Shown: positions 37,416 to 46,567, counted from the first letter of the stretch. The stretch is DNA of 64,000 bases from Hymenobacter mucosus (GCF_900188255.1 NZ_FZNS01000002.1:310001-374000); one strand, 5' to 3'. Numbers and translations: made by a program. The notes: generated by a model from the letters alone, not told the origin.

Positions 37416-38129
37416 ATGCGTGCCTTCAGTACCTTTTCCCTACTGGCTGCTTTATCTCTGTGTTCTTTTGCCAGCCGGGCCCAACAAGTAACTCTTTCGC
37501 CAACCCTTTCCGACGATTCTGTGCGGGTGATGTCGGGGCTAGTGCAAACGAGCGTACGCCAGTTGCGCAGCATCTACTACGAGCCCAACGATGCCAAAGC
37601 CATTGAGTTGATTGATGCCGCCGTGCGCGACATTACGCCCCTCAACCAGCGGTTGCGTCAGTATACGGCAGATCTTAATCCTGAGCAGCAGCGCGTACTC
37701 ACTCAGCGCCTACGCCAGCAGCCCTGGCAAATTGAGTTGCAGACCTTATTGCGTAGCCCCCAGTACAAGGGGTTCAACGCCCGAGCCGCCAAGAATCCAG
37801 CCCTGAAAACGGCAGCCGAACGACTGCAAGCAGCTGGCTTTATAGGCATGCCCAAGGCGGCTACGGCTGCGCGTACTGCCCCTACTCCAACGGTAGCAGC
37901 GGTTTCCCCTGCTACGTCTGCCCGGCCCACCAACAACCTGGTAGCTAGCCCTCCCACCCCTGCTACCTCCTCAGCCGCCGCCAAAAAGCACACGGTGCAA
38001 AAAGGCGAAACCCTATTCAGCATTGCTAAGCAGTACAACGTGAAGCCAGCGCAGTTACAGGCTTGGAATGCCAAGCCAGATAATGGCGTAAAAATCGGCG
38101 AAGTACTGCTTGTGGAAGCCGCTCAATAA
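37416..38129 (+). CDS. LysM-domain secreted protein
   Basis: 237 residues with a signal peptide ending near SRAQ. An N-terminal domain of about 100 residues is rich in Arg and Leu and unassigned. An Ala/Pro/Thr linker follows and a single C-terminal LysM (KKHTVQKGETLFSIAKQYN) that holds it to peptidoglycan. It lies 61 nt after the lytic transglycosylase, same strand, so they are likely expressed together. The LysM differs from the neighbour's last LysM in only a few positions. Confidence 0.87.
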   Translation: MRAFSTFSLLAALSLCSFASRAQQVTLSPTLSDDSVRVMSGLVQTSVRQLRSIYYEPNDAKAIELIDAAVRDITPLNQRLRQYTADLNPEQQRVLTQRLRQQPWQIELQTLLRSPQYKGFNARAAKNPALKTAAERLQAAGFIGMPKAATAARTAPTPTVAAVSPATSARPTNNLVASPPTPATSSAAAKKHTVQKGETLFSIAKQYNVKPAQLQAWNAKPDNGVKIGEVLLVEAAQ

Positions 38130-38505
38130 TCTTATCAAACGCATATTTCACTCAGGAAAGGCAGCACGTGGTGGCTGCCTTTTTCTGTTTATGGGTAGGT
38201 GTGAACGTGCTGCGCAACAAGGCCCTTGGGCAGCCTACGGTTCAGAACGCTCTGCAGGAATCCAAGGGGGACAAGCTAAAAAAACAGTTCTCGAATCTTT
38301 TTTTCTCAGCCTATTTTCCTCACTCGCAACTTTGTGTAGGCTGGCCGCACCAGTATTCGTGCAGCTTGGGGGTGACATAAAACAAACGCTGGAGCTGATT
38401 ATAGTAATACGCCAAAATCCCTTAGCGCGCAATCTTTCCCCACGGCTGTTTCATGGGTAACTTTACTTTCCGCTTCGCGCCCTAACGGCGCAAAGCGCCT
38501 TGCCC
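38130..38505. other. Intergenic before dnaE
   Basis: About 375 bases: terminator 38157-38185, then an AT-rich stretch with TAACTTTA near 38458 (one mismatch to the -7 consensus) before dnaE. Small frames at 38110-38460 overlap one another in several registers and show no domain. Confidence 0.5.
38157..38185 (+). terminator. Terminator after the LysM gene
   Basis: AAAGGCAGC / GCTGCCTTT, 9 bp, followed by TTT. Confidence 0.75.
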
Positions 38506-41500
38506 ATGCCCGTTTTCTCGCACCTTCACTGCCACACCCAATATTCCCTCCTCGATGGTCAGGCCAGCATTTCGGCCCTGATGAAAAAGGCTCAGGCCGA
38601 TGGCATGCCCGCCGTAGCTCTCACCGACCACGGCAATATGTTCGGAGCCTTCAACTTCGTAGCCGAGGCAAATAAGTACAACGTGAAGCCTATTGTGGGC
38701 TGTGAATTCTACCTGGTGGAAGACCGGCACAAAAAGGCTTTCAGCCGGGAAAAGGGCGAGCGGGACGTACGTCACCACCAGCTGTTGCTAGCTAAAGACC
38801 AGGCCGGCTATCAGAACTTGGCGAAGCTCTGCTCCATGAGCTTCATTGAGGGCGTGTATTCCAAGTACCCCCGCATCGATAAGGAACTGCTGCTCCAGTA
38901 CAGCGAAGGGCTGATTGCCACCTCCTGCTGCATCGGGGCCGAGATTCCGCAGGCTCTGCTGTGGAAAACGGAGGAAGAAGCTGAAAAGCTGCTGAAGTGG
39001 TGGTTAGATATTTTTGGGGAAGATTACTACATCGAGATTCAGCGCCACGGCATCGAGAACATCGACAACACGGGCAAAAGCCAGGAGGACCTGAATCAGG
39101 TGCTGCTAAAGTGGGCTAAGAAGTACAACGTCAAGGTAATTTGCACCAACGACTCCCACTACGTCAATCAGGACGACTTTGCGCCCCACGACTTGCTGCT
39201 GTGCGTGAATACCGGTGAGGAGCACAGCATTCCGGTGGGTGACTTCCAAACCAAGTACTTCCGGTTGATGTCTTCGGACAACAAAGTACTCTACGACCAT
39301 TTGGACAACCTGCGTCCCCTGGCCTCGTCCGACGACCAAGTGCGTCGCCAGCTTATGCGCATTGATGAGGAAGCCCAGATGCCCAAGCCCCGCTCGCGCT
39401 TTGGTTTCCCCAACGACCAGTTCTATTTCAAGAGCCAGGAGGAAATGAACCACTTATTCCGGGATGTGCCGGAAAGTGTGGACAACACCAATGAAATTGT
39501 GGATAAGATTACGCCGCCCAAGCTGCAGCGCGATATTCTGCTCCCCAACTTCCCCCTACCTGTTGAGCACCCCACCGCCGACGCTTTCCTGCGCCACCTC
39601 ACGTACAAGGGTGCATTCGAGGGCGACCGGCCGCGCTACTCCGAGCGCACCACGGAAATAGAGGAACGTCTCGATTACGAATTGCGCATCATTGAAACGA
39701 TGGGCTTCGCGGGTTACTTCCTCATTGTGCAGGACTTCATCAACCGCGGCCGCGACATGGGCGTGGCCGTGGGGCCAGGCCGGGGCTCGGCGGCTGGCTC
39801 AGCGGTGGCCTACTGCGTGGGTATCACCAACATCGACCCCATCAAGTACTCCCTGCTGTTTGAGCGCTTCCTGAATCCTGAGCGTGTGTCAATGCCCGAT
39901 ATAGACATTGACTTTGACGACGTGAACCGCCAGCGCGTGATTGACTACGTGGTGGATAAGTACGGCAAAACCCAGGTAGCCCAGATTATCACCTTCGGTA
40001 CTATGGCCGCCAAGTCCAGCATTAAGGACGTAGCGCGGGCCATGGAACTGCCCTTGCCCGCTACCAACGAGCTAGCCAAGATGGTGCCCGAACAAGTGGG
40101 TACTACCCTGCAAAAGGCCTTTGCTGAAAACCAGGAGCTGGACATGATCCGGCGCGACGATGCCCCCGACAACCTGCGCGGGCAGATTCTGCGCCTGGCT
40201 GAGAAGCTGGAAGGCTCGGTGCGCAACACCGGCATTCACGCCGCGGGCGTTATCATCGCCCCCGACGACATCACCAAGTACATACCCGTCAGTACCTCTA
40301 AGGACTCGGACCTGCTGGTAACCCAGTTCGACGGTAAGGTGATTGAGAGTGCTGGGATGCTCAAAATGGACTTCCTGGGGCTTAAAACACTCACGATTAT
40401 TGTGGATGCGCTGGCCCTGATTAAGAAGAACCACGGCGTTGATATCAACATCGATGACATCCCGCTCGACGACCCCAAAACCTACGAACTCTACCAGCGC
40501 GGCGACACTATTGGTACGTTCCAGTTTGAATCCGAGGGGATGCGCATGTACCTCAAGGACCTTAAGCCGACCAACATTGAGGACCTGATTGCCATGAACG
40601 CCCTGTACCGCCCGGGCCCCATGCAGTTCATCCCAAACTTCATTAACCGCAAGCACGGACGCGAGGAAATTGAATACCCGCACGAGCTGCTGGAGCCCAT
40701 CTTGAATTACTCCCAGGGCATTATGGTGTACCAGGAGCAAATTATGCAGGCCGCCCAGATTCTGGCTGGCTATTCCCTGGGTGGTGCCGACTTGCTACGC
40801 CGCGCCATGGGTAAGAAGGACATGAAGAAGATGGCCCAGGAGCGGGAGAAATTCTGCGAGGGAGCCAAAAAGCTGCACGGCATTGTGGCCAAGAAAGCCA
40901 ACGAGGTATTTGACGTGATGGAGAAGTTTGCGGCCTACGGCTTCAACCGCTCCCACTCCGCCGCTTACTCGGTAGTAGCCTACCAGACGGGCTACCTCAA
41001 GGCCAACTATCCTGCCGAGTACATGGCCGCCGTGTTGACCAACAACATGTCGGACATCAAGAAGGTAACCTTCTTCATTGAGGAAGCCCGCCGCCAAGGG
41101 GTGGCCGTACTTGGCCCCGACGTAAACGAATCCATCCTCAAGTTCAACGTAAACGAAAAGGGCCAGATCCGCTTTGGCATGGCGGCCGTGAAGGGAGCAG
41201 GCGAGGCGGCCATTGAGAACATTGTAGCCGAGCGCGACAAGAAAGGGCCATTTACCGACATCTTCGACTTCTCTAAGCGGGTAAACCTGCGCGCCGTCAA
41301 CAAGAAAACGTTTGAAAGCCTGGCTTTGTCGGGGGCCTTCGACTCGTTTGAGCGGTATCATCGCCGCCAGTTTGTGGAAGCCCCAGCCGGCGACCAGAAC
41401 CTGATCGATAAGGCCGTGCGCATGGGCCAGCAGTACCAGCAGGAGCAGGAATCGGCCCAGCAGAGTTTGTTTGGGGGCGGAGCTTTCGGGGCGGTGGCCA

Positions 41501-42192
41501 TGCCTCTTCCGAAAGTAGCCGACATGGAAGCCTGGCCTGCCACGGAGCAGTTGCGCCGCGAAAAGGAAGTAGTAGGCTTCTACCTGTCTGGCCACCCGCT
41601 AGACGACTACAAGCTCGAAATTGACTCCTACTGCACCTGTGGGTTGGATAAGGTAGAGAGCTACAAGAACCGCGAGGTGACGGTAGCCGGACTGATTTCC
41701 AACGTGCTATTCAAAACCACCAAGACGGGTCAGCCCTTCGTTTCGTTCAGCGTGGAAGACTACGAATCGAGCCTTAATTTAGCCCTGTTCCGCGACGACT
41801 ACTCCCGCTTCTCGGCCCTTATTAACCCCCGTAACTACGACAAGGAGCAGGTACCACCCATGTATATCCGGGGTAAGTACGCCCAACGTTTCCGCGACTC
41901 CGACCAGTTTGAGTTCAAGATCCTGACCATGGAGCCCTTGTTCAACGTGGCCGAGAAGCTAGCAAATGGTGTACGCGTACAGCTCGATCTGCGCACCATT
42001 ACGGAGCCCTTCATGGACCGCTTTATGGAGGCAGTAGAGGGTGCCGCCGGCTCTAAGAAGCTAGAAATTAAGTTTGCCGAGCCGCACGAGCACCTAACCG
42101 TAGACACGTACTCCCGCCGCTACCGCATCGAACCAAAAGAGTTTATTCGGAAGATGCGCGAAATGGAAATTGACGCTTGCCAACTGATTTAG
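38506..42192 (+). CDS. dnaE: DNA polymerase III alpha subunit
   Basis: 1,228 residues, the replicative polymerase. PHP domain at the start (HLHCHTQYSLLDG). Catalytic aspartates are in MPDIDIDFDD (about residues 463-471). Helix-hairpin-helix and OB folds follow. A clamp-binding peptide Q985-Q-S-L-F989 is readable, which should hold it to the sliding clamp. The ATG at 38506 is preferred to the TTG at 38500. Its end lies in a 28-bp inverted repeat shared with the next convergent gene. Confidence 0.97.
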   Translation: MPVFSHLHCHTQYSLLDGQASISALMKKAQADGMPAVALTDHGNMFGAFNFVAEANKYNVKPIVGCEFYLVEDRHKKAFSREKGERDVRHHQLLLAKDQAGYQNLAKLCSMSFIEGVYSKYPRIDKELLLQYSEGLIATSCCIGAEIPQALLWKTEEEAEKLLKWWLDIFGEDYYIEIQRHGIENIDNTGKSQEDLNQVLLKWAKKYNVKVICTNDSHYVNQDDFAPHDLLLCVNTGEEHSIPVGDFQTKYFRLMSSDNKVLYDHLDNLRPLASSDDQVRRQLMRIDEEAQMPKPRSRFGFPNDQFYFKSQEEMNHLFRDVPESVDNTNEIVDKITPPKLQRDILLPNFPLPVEHPTADAFLRHLTYKGAFEGDRPRYSERTTEIEERLDYELRIIETMGFAGYFLIVQDFINRGRDMGVAVGPGRGSAAGSAVAYCVGITNIDPIKYSLLFERFLNPERVSMPDIDIDFDDVNRQRVIDYVVDKYGKTQVAQIITFGTMAAKSSIKDVARAMELPLPATNELAKMVPEQVGTTLQKAFAENQELDMIRRDDAPDNLRGQILRLAEKLEGSVRNTGIHAAGVIIAPDDITKYIPVSTSKDSDLLVTQFDGKVIESAGMLKMDFLGLKTLTIIVDALALIKKNHGVDINIDDIPLDDPKTYELYQRGDTIGTFQFESEGMRMYLKDLKPTNIEDLIAMNALYRPGPMQFIPNFINRKHGREEIEYPHELLEPILNYSQGIMVYQEQIMQAAQILAGYSLGGADLLRRAMGKKDMKKMAQEREKFCEGAKKLHGIVAKKANEVFDVMEKFAAYGFNRSHSAAYSVVAYQTGYLKANYPAEYMAAVLTNNMSDIKKVTFFIEEARRQGVAVLGPDVNESILKFNVNEKGQIRFGMAAVKGAGEAAIENIVAERDKKGPFTDIFDFSKRVNLRAVNKKTFESLALSGAFDSFERYHRRQFVEAPAGDQNLIDKAVRMGQQYQQEQESAQQSLFGGGAFGAVAMPLPKVADMEAWPATEQLRREKEVVGFYLSGHPLDDYKLEIDSYCTCGLDKVESYKNREVTVAGLISNVLFKTTKTGQPFVSFSVEDYESSLNLALFRDDYSRFSALINPRNYDKEQVPPMYIRGKYAQRFRDSDQFEFKILTMEPLFNVAEKLANGVRVQLDLRTITEPFMDRFMEAVEGAAGSKKLEIKFAEPHEHLTVDTYSRRYRIEPKEFIRKMREMEIDACQLI

Positions 42193-42195
42193 GCA

Positions 42196-42253
42196 ATCAC
42201 CAGAACACAAAAAAGGGCGCCACAAGTGGCGCCCTTTTTTGTGTTCTGGTGAT
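42196..42253. terminator. Bidirectional terminator with 28-bp perfect stem
   Basis: A perfect inverted repeat of 28 bp, centred on a 2-nt loop at 42224-42225 (core GGGCGCCAC-AA-GTGGCGCCC). It sits between the dnaE stop (42192) and the stop of the YsnF-type gene (42258). A6/T6 runs flank the GC core in both directions, so it acts on both strands. Confidence 0.88.
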
Positions 42254-42257
42254 AAGA

Positions 42258-43139
42258 CTACGAGCGAAGTTGCTCTTCGTCGGTGGTGTAGCCAGTCCGG
42301 TTGGTAGTCGTATCGTTGAGGCGCTCCACATCTACTTCCGTTTTGCGCACCGTGTCGCGAATGGTTTCTTCGCGCTCAGTTACTTCCTTACCAAGGGTTA
42401 CTTCTTCTACCACGCGGGCTTCTTTACCTACTACAGCGCGTTCGGCACTTTCCGTAATTTCTACTTCACCTTCTTTAAAGGCAGCGAAATCAGCTTCGGT
42501 AGCCGGGCGGTTAACGGGGTGGCGCTCTACGTTCACATGCTCTTCGCGCAAACGCACGCTTGCTTCTGCTGGGCGCTCTACAATGCGGCTGCGTAGACGG
42601 GCACCGCCCGTCTGCTCTACCCGCTTGCCTACTTGCAGGTTCTCTTCAATAACCTGGGCCGATAGGCCAGCATCCGTCGTGTTGGCAGTAGCTTGGTTTG
42701 TTTGATCAGCTTGGAGGTTGTTGGCTACGTAGCCGGTTTGGGCGGCACGCTCATCTACGTCTACGGCACCAGCTTGGTCCAGAATTTCAGCGGCACGGTG
42801 TGCGTGCTCAGCTGACTGGCAATGGACGGTTACTATCGAGCCGCTTTGGCGAGCTACGTGCGAGTAACGGCTGCTGGCGTCATTATCGTCGTCGCCGCCG
42901 AACAGATTGCTAAAGAAATTGCTGATACCATCGCCCGTACGGCCGGCGGCGTCTGCTACTCCTTCGGTGGCGGTGCCTGTGCTATTGTAATAGTTGCTGC
43001 CGGAAGCATTGCCCGACTGATTGGCTCCGTGGGAGGCTACATCAACACTATCTTGAGTAAAGCCAGCGGCGGCGAGTTGACGGGCGGCTTGTTGGGCTTC
43101 TTGTGCGGTATCGAAAATTCCTACTACGGTCTGGTTCAT
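42258..43139 (-). CDS. YsnF/AvaK-domain (DUF2382) stress protein
   Basis: 293 residues. Residues 1-50 (VVGIFDTAQEAQQAARQL) resemble the general-stress YflT fold, a Gly/Asp/Asn linker follows (about 60-95), and residues 160-280 form the charged DUF2382 domain (LQVGKRVEQTGGARLRSRI, VRLREEHVNVERHPV, EEVTLGKEVTEREETI). The family is induced by stress in many bacteria; its molecular role is unclear. It converges with dnaE and shares a terminator. Confidence 0.85.
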   Translation of the reverse strand: MNQTVVGIFDTAQEAQQAARQLAAAGFTQDSVDVASHGANQSGNASGSNYYNSTGTATEGVADAAGRTGDGISNFFSNLFGGDDDNDASSRYSHVARQSGSIVTVHCQSAEHAHRAAEILDQAGAVDVDERAAQTGYVANNLQADQTNQATANTTDAGLSAQVIEENLQVGKRVEQTGGARLRSRIVERPAEASVRLREEHVNVERHPVNRPATEADFAAFKEGEVEITESAERAVVGKEARVVEEVTLGKEVTEREETIRDTVRKTEVDVERLNDTTTNRTGYTTDEEQLRS

Positions 43140-43175
43140 GACAAAAAAATTAGGTGAATAGGTTAGGAGAAAGAA

Positions 43176-43658
43176 TTAAGAATTAGTGGAAGGCGTATTG
43201 GGTGAGAGTGGGGTAGCAGCACTGGCCGCGGCGGGCTGGCGCTCTACGTGTAGTTCTTCGTGGCGCAGTGTTACGGGCTCAGTGTGCGTGGTTTGCACGA
43301 CACGCTTTAGCACCCGAATCTCCTCCACCACAAGTAGGCGCGTCACAACTACTTCTCGTAGCACGGGAATAATTGTAACGTTGTCTTCATAGCGGGTACC
43401 TGGGGTAGGCGCACCGTCAGCCACGAATTGGTTGATGGCCACGCGTTCTACCAGTATCTCCTCGTGCTGAAGCGGTATTTCCAAGTGTTCCTCCCGCTCG
43501 TGCACGGTTTTGGCAAGCCGGACACGCCCGCTTTCTACCACTTCGCGAGAAACAACGGCGTGCTCCTCAATAATTGGTATTACCAGCCGCTCCTCGCTGG
43601 TGGCGGGTACGCGGGGAGGGTTCTGGGAGGGGAAAGAAGAATTCGTGCTTGTATCCAT
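43176..43658 (-). CDS. Second YsnF/AvaK (DUF2382) protein
   Basis: 160 residues, only the charged domain: RLVIPIIEEHAVVSREVV, VRLAKTVHEREEHLEI, EEILVERVAINQF, and a final RHEELHVERQP. It lacks the N-terminal YflT-like part of its neighbour. The two genes are 36 nt apart on the minus strand and probably co-transcribed. No signal peptide. Confidence 0.82.
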   Translation of the reverse strand: MDTSTNSSFPSQNPPRVPATSEERLVIPIIEEHAVVSREVVESGRVRLAKTVHEREEHLEIPLQHEEILVERVAINQFVADGAPTPGTRYEDNVTIIPVLREVVVTRLLVVEEIRVLKRVVQTTHTEPVTLRHEELHVERQPAAASAATPLSPNTPSTNS

Positions 43659-43921
43659 CGAGGGCTAATACGCCCTTCACTGGCTGCTGTTCTTAGTGCC
43701 GAGCTTGTTATTTTCTGCGTCCAATGCTTGCTAGTGCAATTATTTCCTGATACATAAATGCATCTATACTATTTAATATTCAGCTTCTTAGTAGCAAGAA
43801 GGACGGTAAGGAAGTTTTATAAGCTCAACAAGGCATTTGTACTATATAAAGAGGTTCAAAATTTTGCCATAGTGAGTAGCACGGGTCAAAGCCAGTGAAA
43901 ACAGAAAAAGCAGTTTTTTAT

Positions 43922-43951
43922 TTTCAATTTTTATTGAAAGTTTAAAATACA
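43922..43951 (+). promoter_or_regulatory. Operator copy 1 of the GbsR-type regulator
   Basis: 30-base sequence with the palindrome TTTCAAT-TTTT-ATTGAAA, found again without change at 44518-44547. Its right arm covers the TTG -33 box of the promoter at 43934-43963, so binding should block transcription. Confidence 0.6.
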
Positions 43952-43963
43952 CCTGTACATTTG
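43934..43963 (+). promoter_or_regulatory. Promoter of the GbsR-type regulator
   Basis: TTG at 43934-43936, 19 nt, TACATTTG at 43956-43963. The spacing matches exactly. The start codon at 43968 lies only 4 nt later, so the transcript should be nearly leaderless. Confidence 0.6.
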
Positions 43964-43967
43964 AGCC

Positions 43968-44489
43968 ATGCAACTCGACGAAGCCAAGCGCAAATTCATT
44001 GAAGGCTGGGGTACCCTCGGTTCCGCCTGGGGCGTTAGTCGCACAATGGCGCAGGTACACGCATTATTGCTGGTATCGGTAGGGGCGCTGAGCACCGAGG
44101 ATATCATGGACCAATTGCAGATTTCGCGCGGTAACGTCAACATGAATGTCCGGGCCCTTATGGACTGGGGCATTGTGCGCAAGGAGTTGCGCCCTGGTGA
44201 GCGACGTGAGTTTTTCTCAGCTGAGAAAGATATTCACCGCGTAGCTACCTTAATTCTACAGGAACGCCGCCGACGCGAACTTGAGCCGATTATGCGCGTG
44301 CTAGGCGAAATAAGCCAGGTAGAGCCCTCGCCCGCTGCTACGGCTGAAGAAACGGAAGCTTTTACCAAGATGATAGGCAACATTCAGAACTTTGCTGATT
44401 TCGCAAACCGGGCGGCCTCTACCCTTATTAAAGCGGATGAAAACTGGTTCTTGAGCACCTTTATGAAGCTAATGCGCCCTAATGGCTAA
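43968..44489 (+). CDS. GbsR/MarR-type transcriptional regulator
   Basis: 173 residues. The N-terminus (KFIEGWGTLGSAWGVSRTMAQVHALLL) and the winged helix (EDIMDQLQISRGNVNMNVRALMDWGIV) match GbsR-type regulators. The C-terminal part is helical and probably dimerises. It sits immediately downstream of its own promoter, which overlaps the palindrome, and the same 30 bases precede the next gene, so it is likely a repressor of both. Ligand unknown. Confidence 0.9.
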   Translation: MQLDEAKRKFIEGWGTLGSAWGVSRTMAQVHALLLVSVGALSTEDIMDQLQISRGNVNMNVRALMDWGIVRKELRPGERREFFSAEKDIHRVATLILQERRRRELEPIMRVLGEISQVEPSPAATAEETEAFTKMIGNIQNFADFANRAASTLIKADENWFLSTFMKLMRPNG

Positions 44490-44517
44490 AAGGGGAGCTT
44501 ATTTTTTTGCTTATATA

Positions 44518-44547
44518 TTTCAATTTTTATTGAAAGTTTAAAATACA
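44518..44547 (+). promoter_or_regulatory. Operator copy 2, upstream of the epimerase gene
   Basis: Exact 30-base repeat of 43922-43951, ending 43 nt before the start of the next gene. No TAnnTTTG follows it at 19 nt, so it may act on readthrough or on a variant promoter. Confidence 0.55.
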
Positions 44548-44590
44548 TCATCACACTACCTCATCCATTGCTTCTTTACCTCTTACTGTC

Positions 44591-45508
44591 ATGGCACGTC
44601 CTAAAATGATTCTGGCTGGTGGTAGCGGTTTCTTAGGAAGACACCTAACGCGTCATTTTACCCAGTTGGGTTACCATGTGGTGCTATTGAGTCGGCGAAA
44701 CACTCCCAGTACCGTTCAGTGGGATGGCTGCACCCTAGGGCCATGGGCAGCTGAGTTAGAAGGAGCCGCCGTACTTCTCAACATGGCTGGTCGCTCAGTA
44801 GACTGCCGCTATACGGCCCGCAACAGAGCGGCTATTACGCAAAGCCGCATAGAAAGCACCCGCGTGTTGGGCGAAGCTGTGGCAGCCTGCCAAAACCCGC
44901 CGGCCGTATGGATAAACTCGTCTACTGCCACCATATACGAGGACACTACCGGCGACGCACCCGTCAATACGGAAGCCACGGGCCGCATCGGTCGCAACTT
45001 TTCGGAGATGGTAGCTCAGCAGTGGGAAGCTATGTTCTGGCTGACGCCTACCCCAAGCACGCGGCGCATTGTGGTGCGGACAGCTATTGTGTTGGGGGCC
45101 GATGGCGGGGCATTACCTGTAATGGCTCGGCTAGCAAAGTTTGGCTTGAGTACACCCCAAAGCACCGGGCAGCAGTGGGTAAGTTGGCTGCACGTGCAGG
45201 ATTTCTGCCGGGCCATAGAATTTCTAATAGGGCGCCCTGTGCTGGAAGGAACCTTCAACGTGTGTAGTCCGCATCCTATTCTGAATCAAGAACTTACTAG
45301 CCTGCTCGATACGCACTACCGGCCAAAGTGGCACATACCGCAGCCGAAGTGGCTGCTAGAGGTCGGAGCCTTCCTGCTGGGTACTGAAACCGAGCTGGTT
45401 TTGAAAAGCCGCAAGGTAGTTCCTCGGCGCCTGCAGGATGCTGGCTTTCAGTTCCGATACCCTACCTGCGCCGGGGCCTTAGCCGATTTATTAGCGCAAG
45501 TAGCTTAG
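44591..45508 (+). CDS. TIGR01777-family NAD(P)-binding epimerase-like protein
   Basis: 305 residues. N-terminal Rossmann motif LAGGSGFLGRHLTRHF, then NMAGRSVDCRY, an active-site-like NSSTATIYEDT and a C-terminal DUF1731-like end (AFLLGTETELVLKSRKVVPRRL). The family (YfcH/SulA-like) is soluble, uncharacterised chemically. Positioned 101 nt after the GbsR-type gene and under the second operator, so probably its main target. Confidence 0.88.
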   Translation: MARPKMILAGGSGFLGRHLTRHFTQLGYHVVLLSRRNTPSTVQWDGCTLGPWAAELEGAAVLLNMAGRSVDCRYTARNRAAITQSRIESTRVLGEAVAACQNPPAVWINSSTATIYEDTTGDAPVNTEATGRIGRNFSEMVAQQWEAMFWLTPTPSTRRIVVRTAIVLGADGGALPVMARLAKFGLSTPQSTGQQWVSWLHVQDFCRAIEFLIGRPVLEGTFNVCSPHPILNQELTSLLDTHYRPKWHIPQPKWLLEVGAFLLGTETELVLKSRKVVPRRLQDAGFQFRYPTCAGALADLLAQVA

Positions 45509-45578
45509 CCGCCCTCTTCCCCATCTGCTTTTTTACGCGCTTTTACTTTTTCTCACCTTCACCTTAATTCTCAAAGCC

Positions 45579-45947
45579 ATGAATTACTATTTGCTGGTGT
45601 ACGGGCTGTATTTGCCCACCACGGTGCTCCTCACCCTATGGGTAGCACGCACGCTTTTTACCAATGGCCGCACCTTCCTAGTCGATATTTTTCATGGCAA
45701 TGAAGCTCTGGCCGACTCCGTGAATAAGCTTCTGCTCACTGGGTTCTACCTCATCAACGTTGGCTACGCTACTCTTACGTTGCGCAGCACCGATACCATT
45801 AGAAGCTACCAGTCGGCAGTAGAGACGCTTAGCATCAAGCTGGGCACCATCCTTCTCATTCTAGGAGCGATGCACTTCCTCAACCTGTATGTGTTTTATA
45901 AGCTACGCAACCGGGCACAAGCATACGCCCGGGCCTACCACTCGTAA
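45579..45947 (+). CDS. Hypothetical membrane protein
   Basis: 122 residues with three hydrophobic segments (about 5-26, 50-66 and 85-108), of unknown function. It follows the epimerase-like gene by 70 nt, so a three-gene unit with the GbsR-type regulator is likely. Ends in a positively charged tail. Confidence 0.72.
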   Translation: MNYYLLVYGLYLPTTVLLTLWVARTLFTNGRTFLVDIFHGNEALADSVNKLLLTGFYLINVGYATLTLRSTDTIRSYQSAVETLSIKLGTILLILGAMHFLNLYVFYKLRNRAQAYARAYHS

Positions 45948-46149
45948 CTACTAGTAGGTGTGCAATACGGTCCCGGTGGCCTAGGCAGCGCGTGGTTGGC
46001 ATCATCGGGGCTTAGCCGCCATTGGTGGGGTAGGCTGTCATCTTGGCCGAGTGAACTTTCCGGCCCGACGCTTGTTGAATCGCAATCTGCTACCTTGCGG
46101 CCCGGTTGACCGTAAACAGCACTCACATTCCATTAAACCCCCTACTGTT

Positions 46150-46479
46150 ATGGGACATAAAGCCATCGAGATTACCGATGCTAACTTCGACCAGATCATC
46201 AACTCCGATAAGCCCGTGCTCGTGGATTTCTGGGCCGAGTGGTGCGGCCCTTGCCGCATGGTAGGCCCGGTAGTAGAAGAACTGGCTGGTGAATACGAAG
46301 GCAAAGCCGTTATCGGCAAAGTTGACGTGGACTCTAATCCGCAGACTTCTGCTAAATTTGGTATCCGCAGCATTCCTACGCTGCTGGTATTCAAAAACGG
46401 CCAAGTAGTAGACAAGCAGGTAGGCGCCGTGCCTAAGCACGTGCTTGCTCAGAAGCTTGATGCTCAGGTAACTGCCTAA
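46150..46479 (+). CDS. trxA: Thioredoxin
   Basis: 109 residues, complete thioredoxin fold with the WCGPC redox site (near residue 34-38), [11 protein letters not shown] context, and the cis-Pro in SIPTLLVF. It reduces protein disulphides in the cytoplasm with thioredoxin reductase. The ATG at 46150 gives the normal length; the frame extending to 46051 is rejected. Single gene with terminator. Confidence 0.96.
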   Translation: MGHKAIEITDANFDQIINSDKPVLVDFWAEWCGPCRMVGPVVEELAGEYEGKAVIGKVDVDSNPQTSAKFGIRSIPTLLVFKNGQVVDKQVGAVPKHVLAQKLDAQVTA

Positions 46480-46528
46480 GGCTTGTCGTTTTGGAACGCT
46501 GAAAAGCAGTAGCTTTTCATACTCCCTT

Positions 46529-46567
46529 AAAATGCCCCACTTCTCTCAATGAGGAGTGGGGCATTTT
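46529..46567 (+). terminator. Terminator after trxA
   Basis: AAAATGCCCCACT / AGTGGGGCATTTT, 13-bp stem, further pairing inside the loop. Confidence 0.88.

Larger units (their letters stand above)
43659..43967. other. Intergenic with regulator operator
   Basis: About 310 bases between divergent genes. AT-rich on the right; holds the promoter and operator for the GbsR-type gene. Confidence 0.6.

Noticed and set aside
38110..38460. 116-codon frame before dnaE
   Set aside because: Overlaps the LysM gene end and its terminator, other frames open in the same place, no domain.
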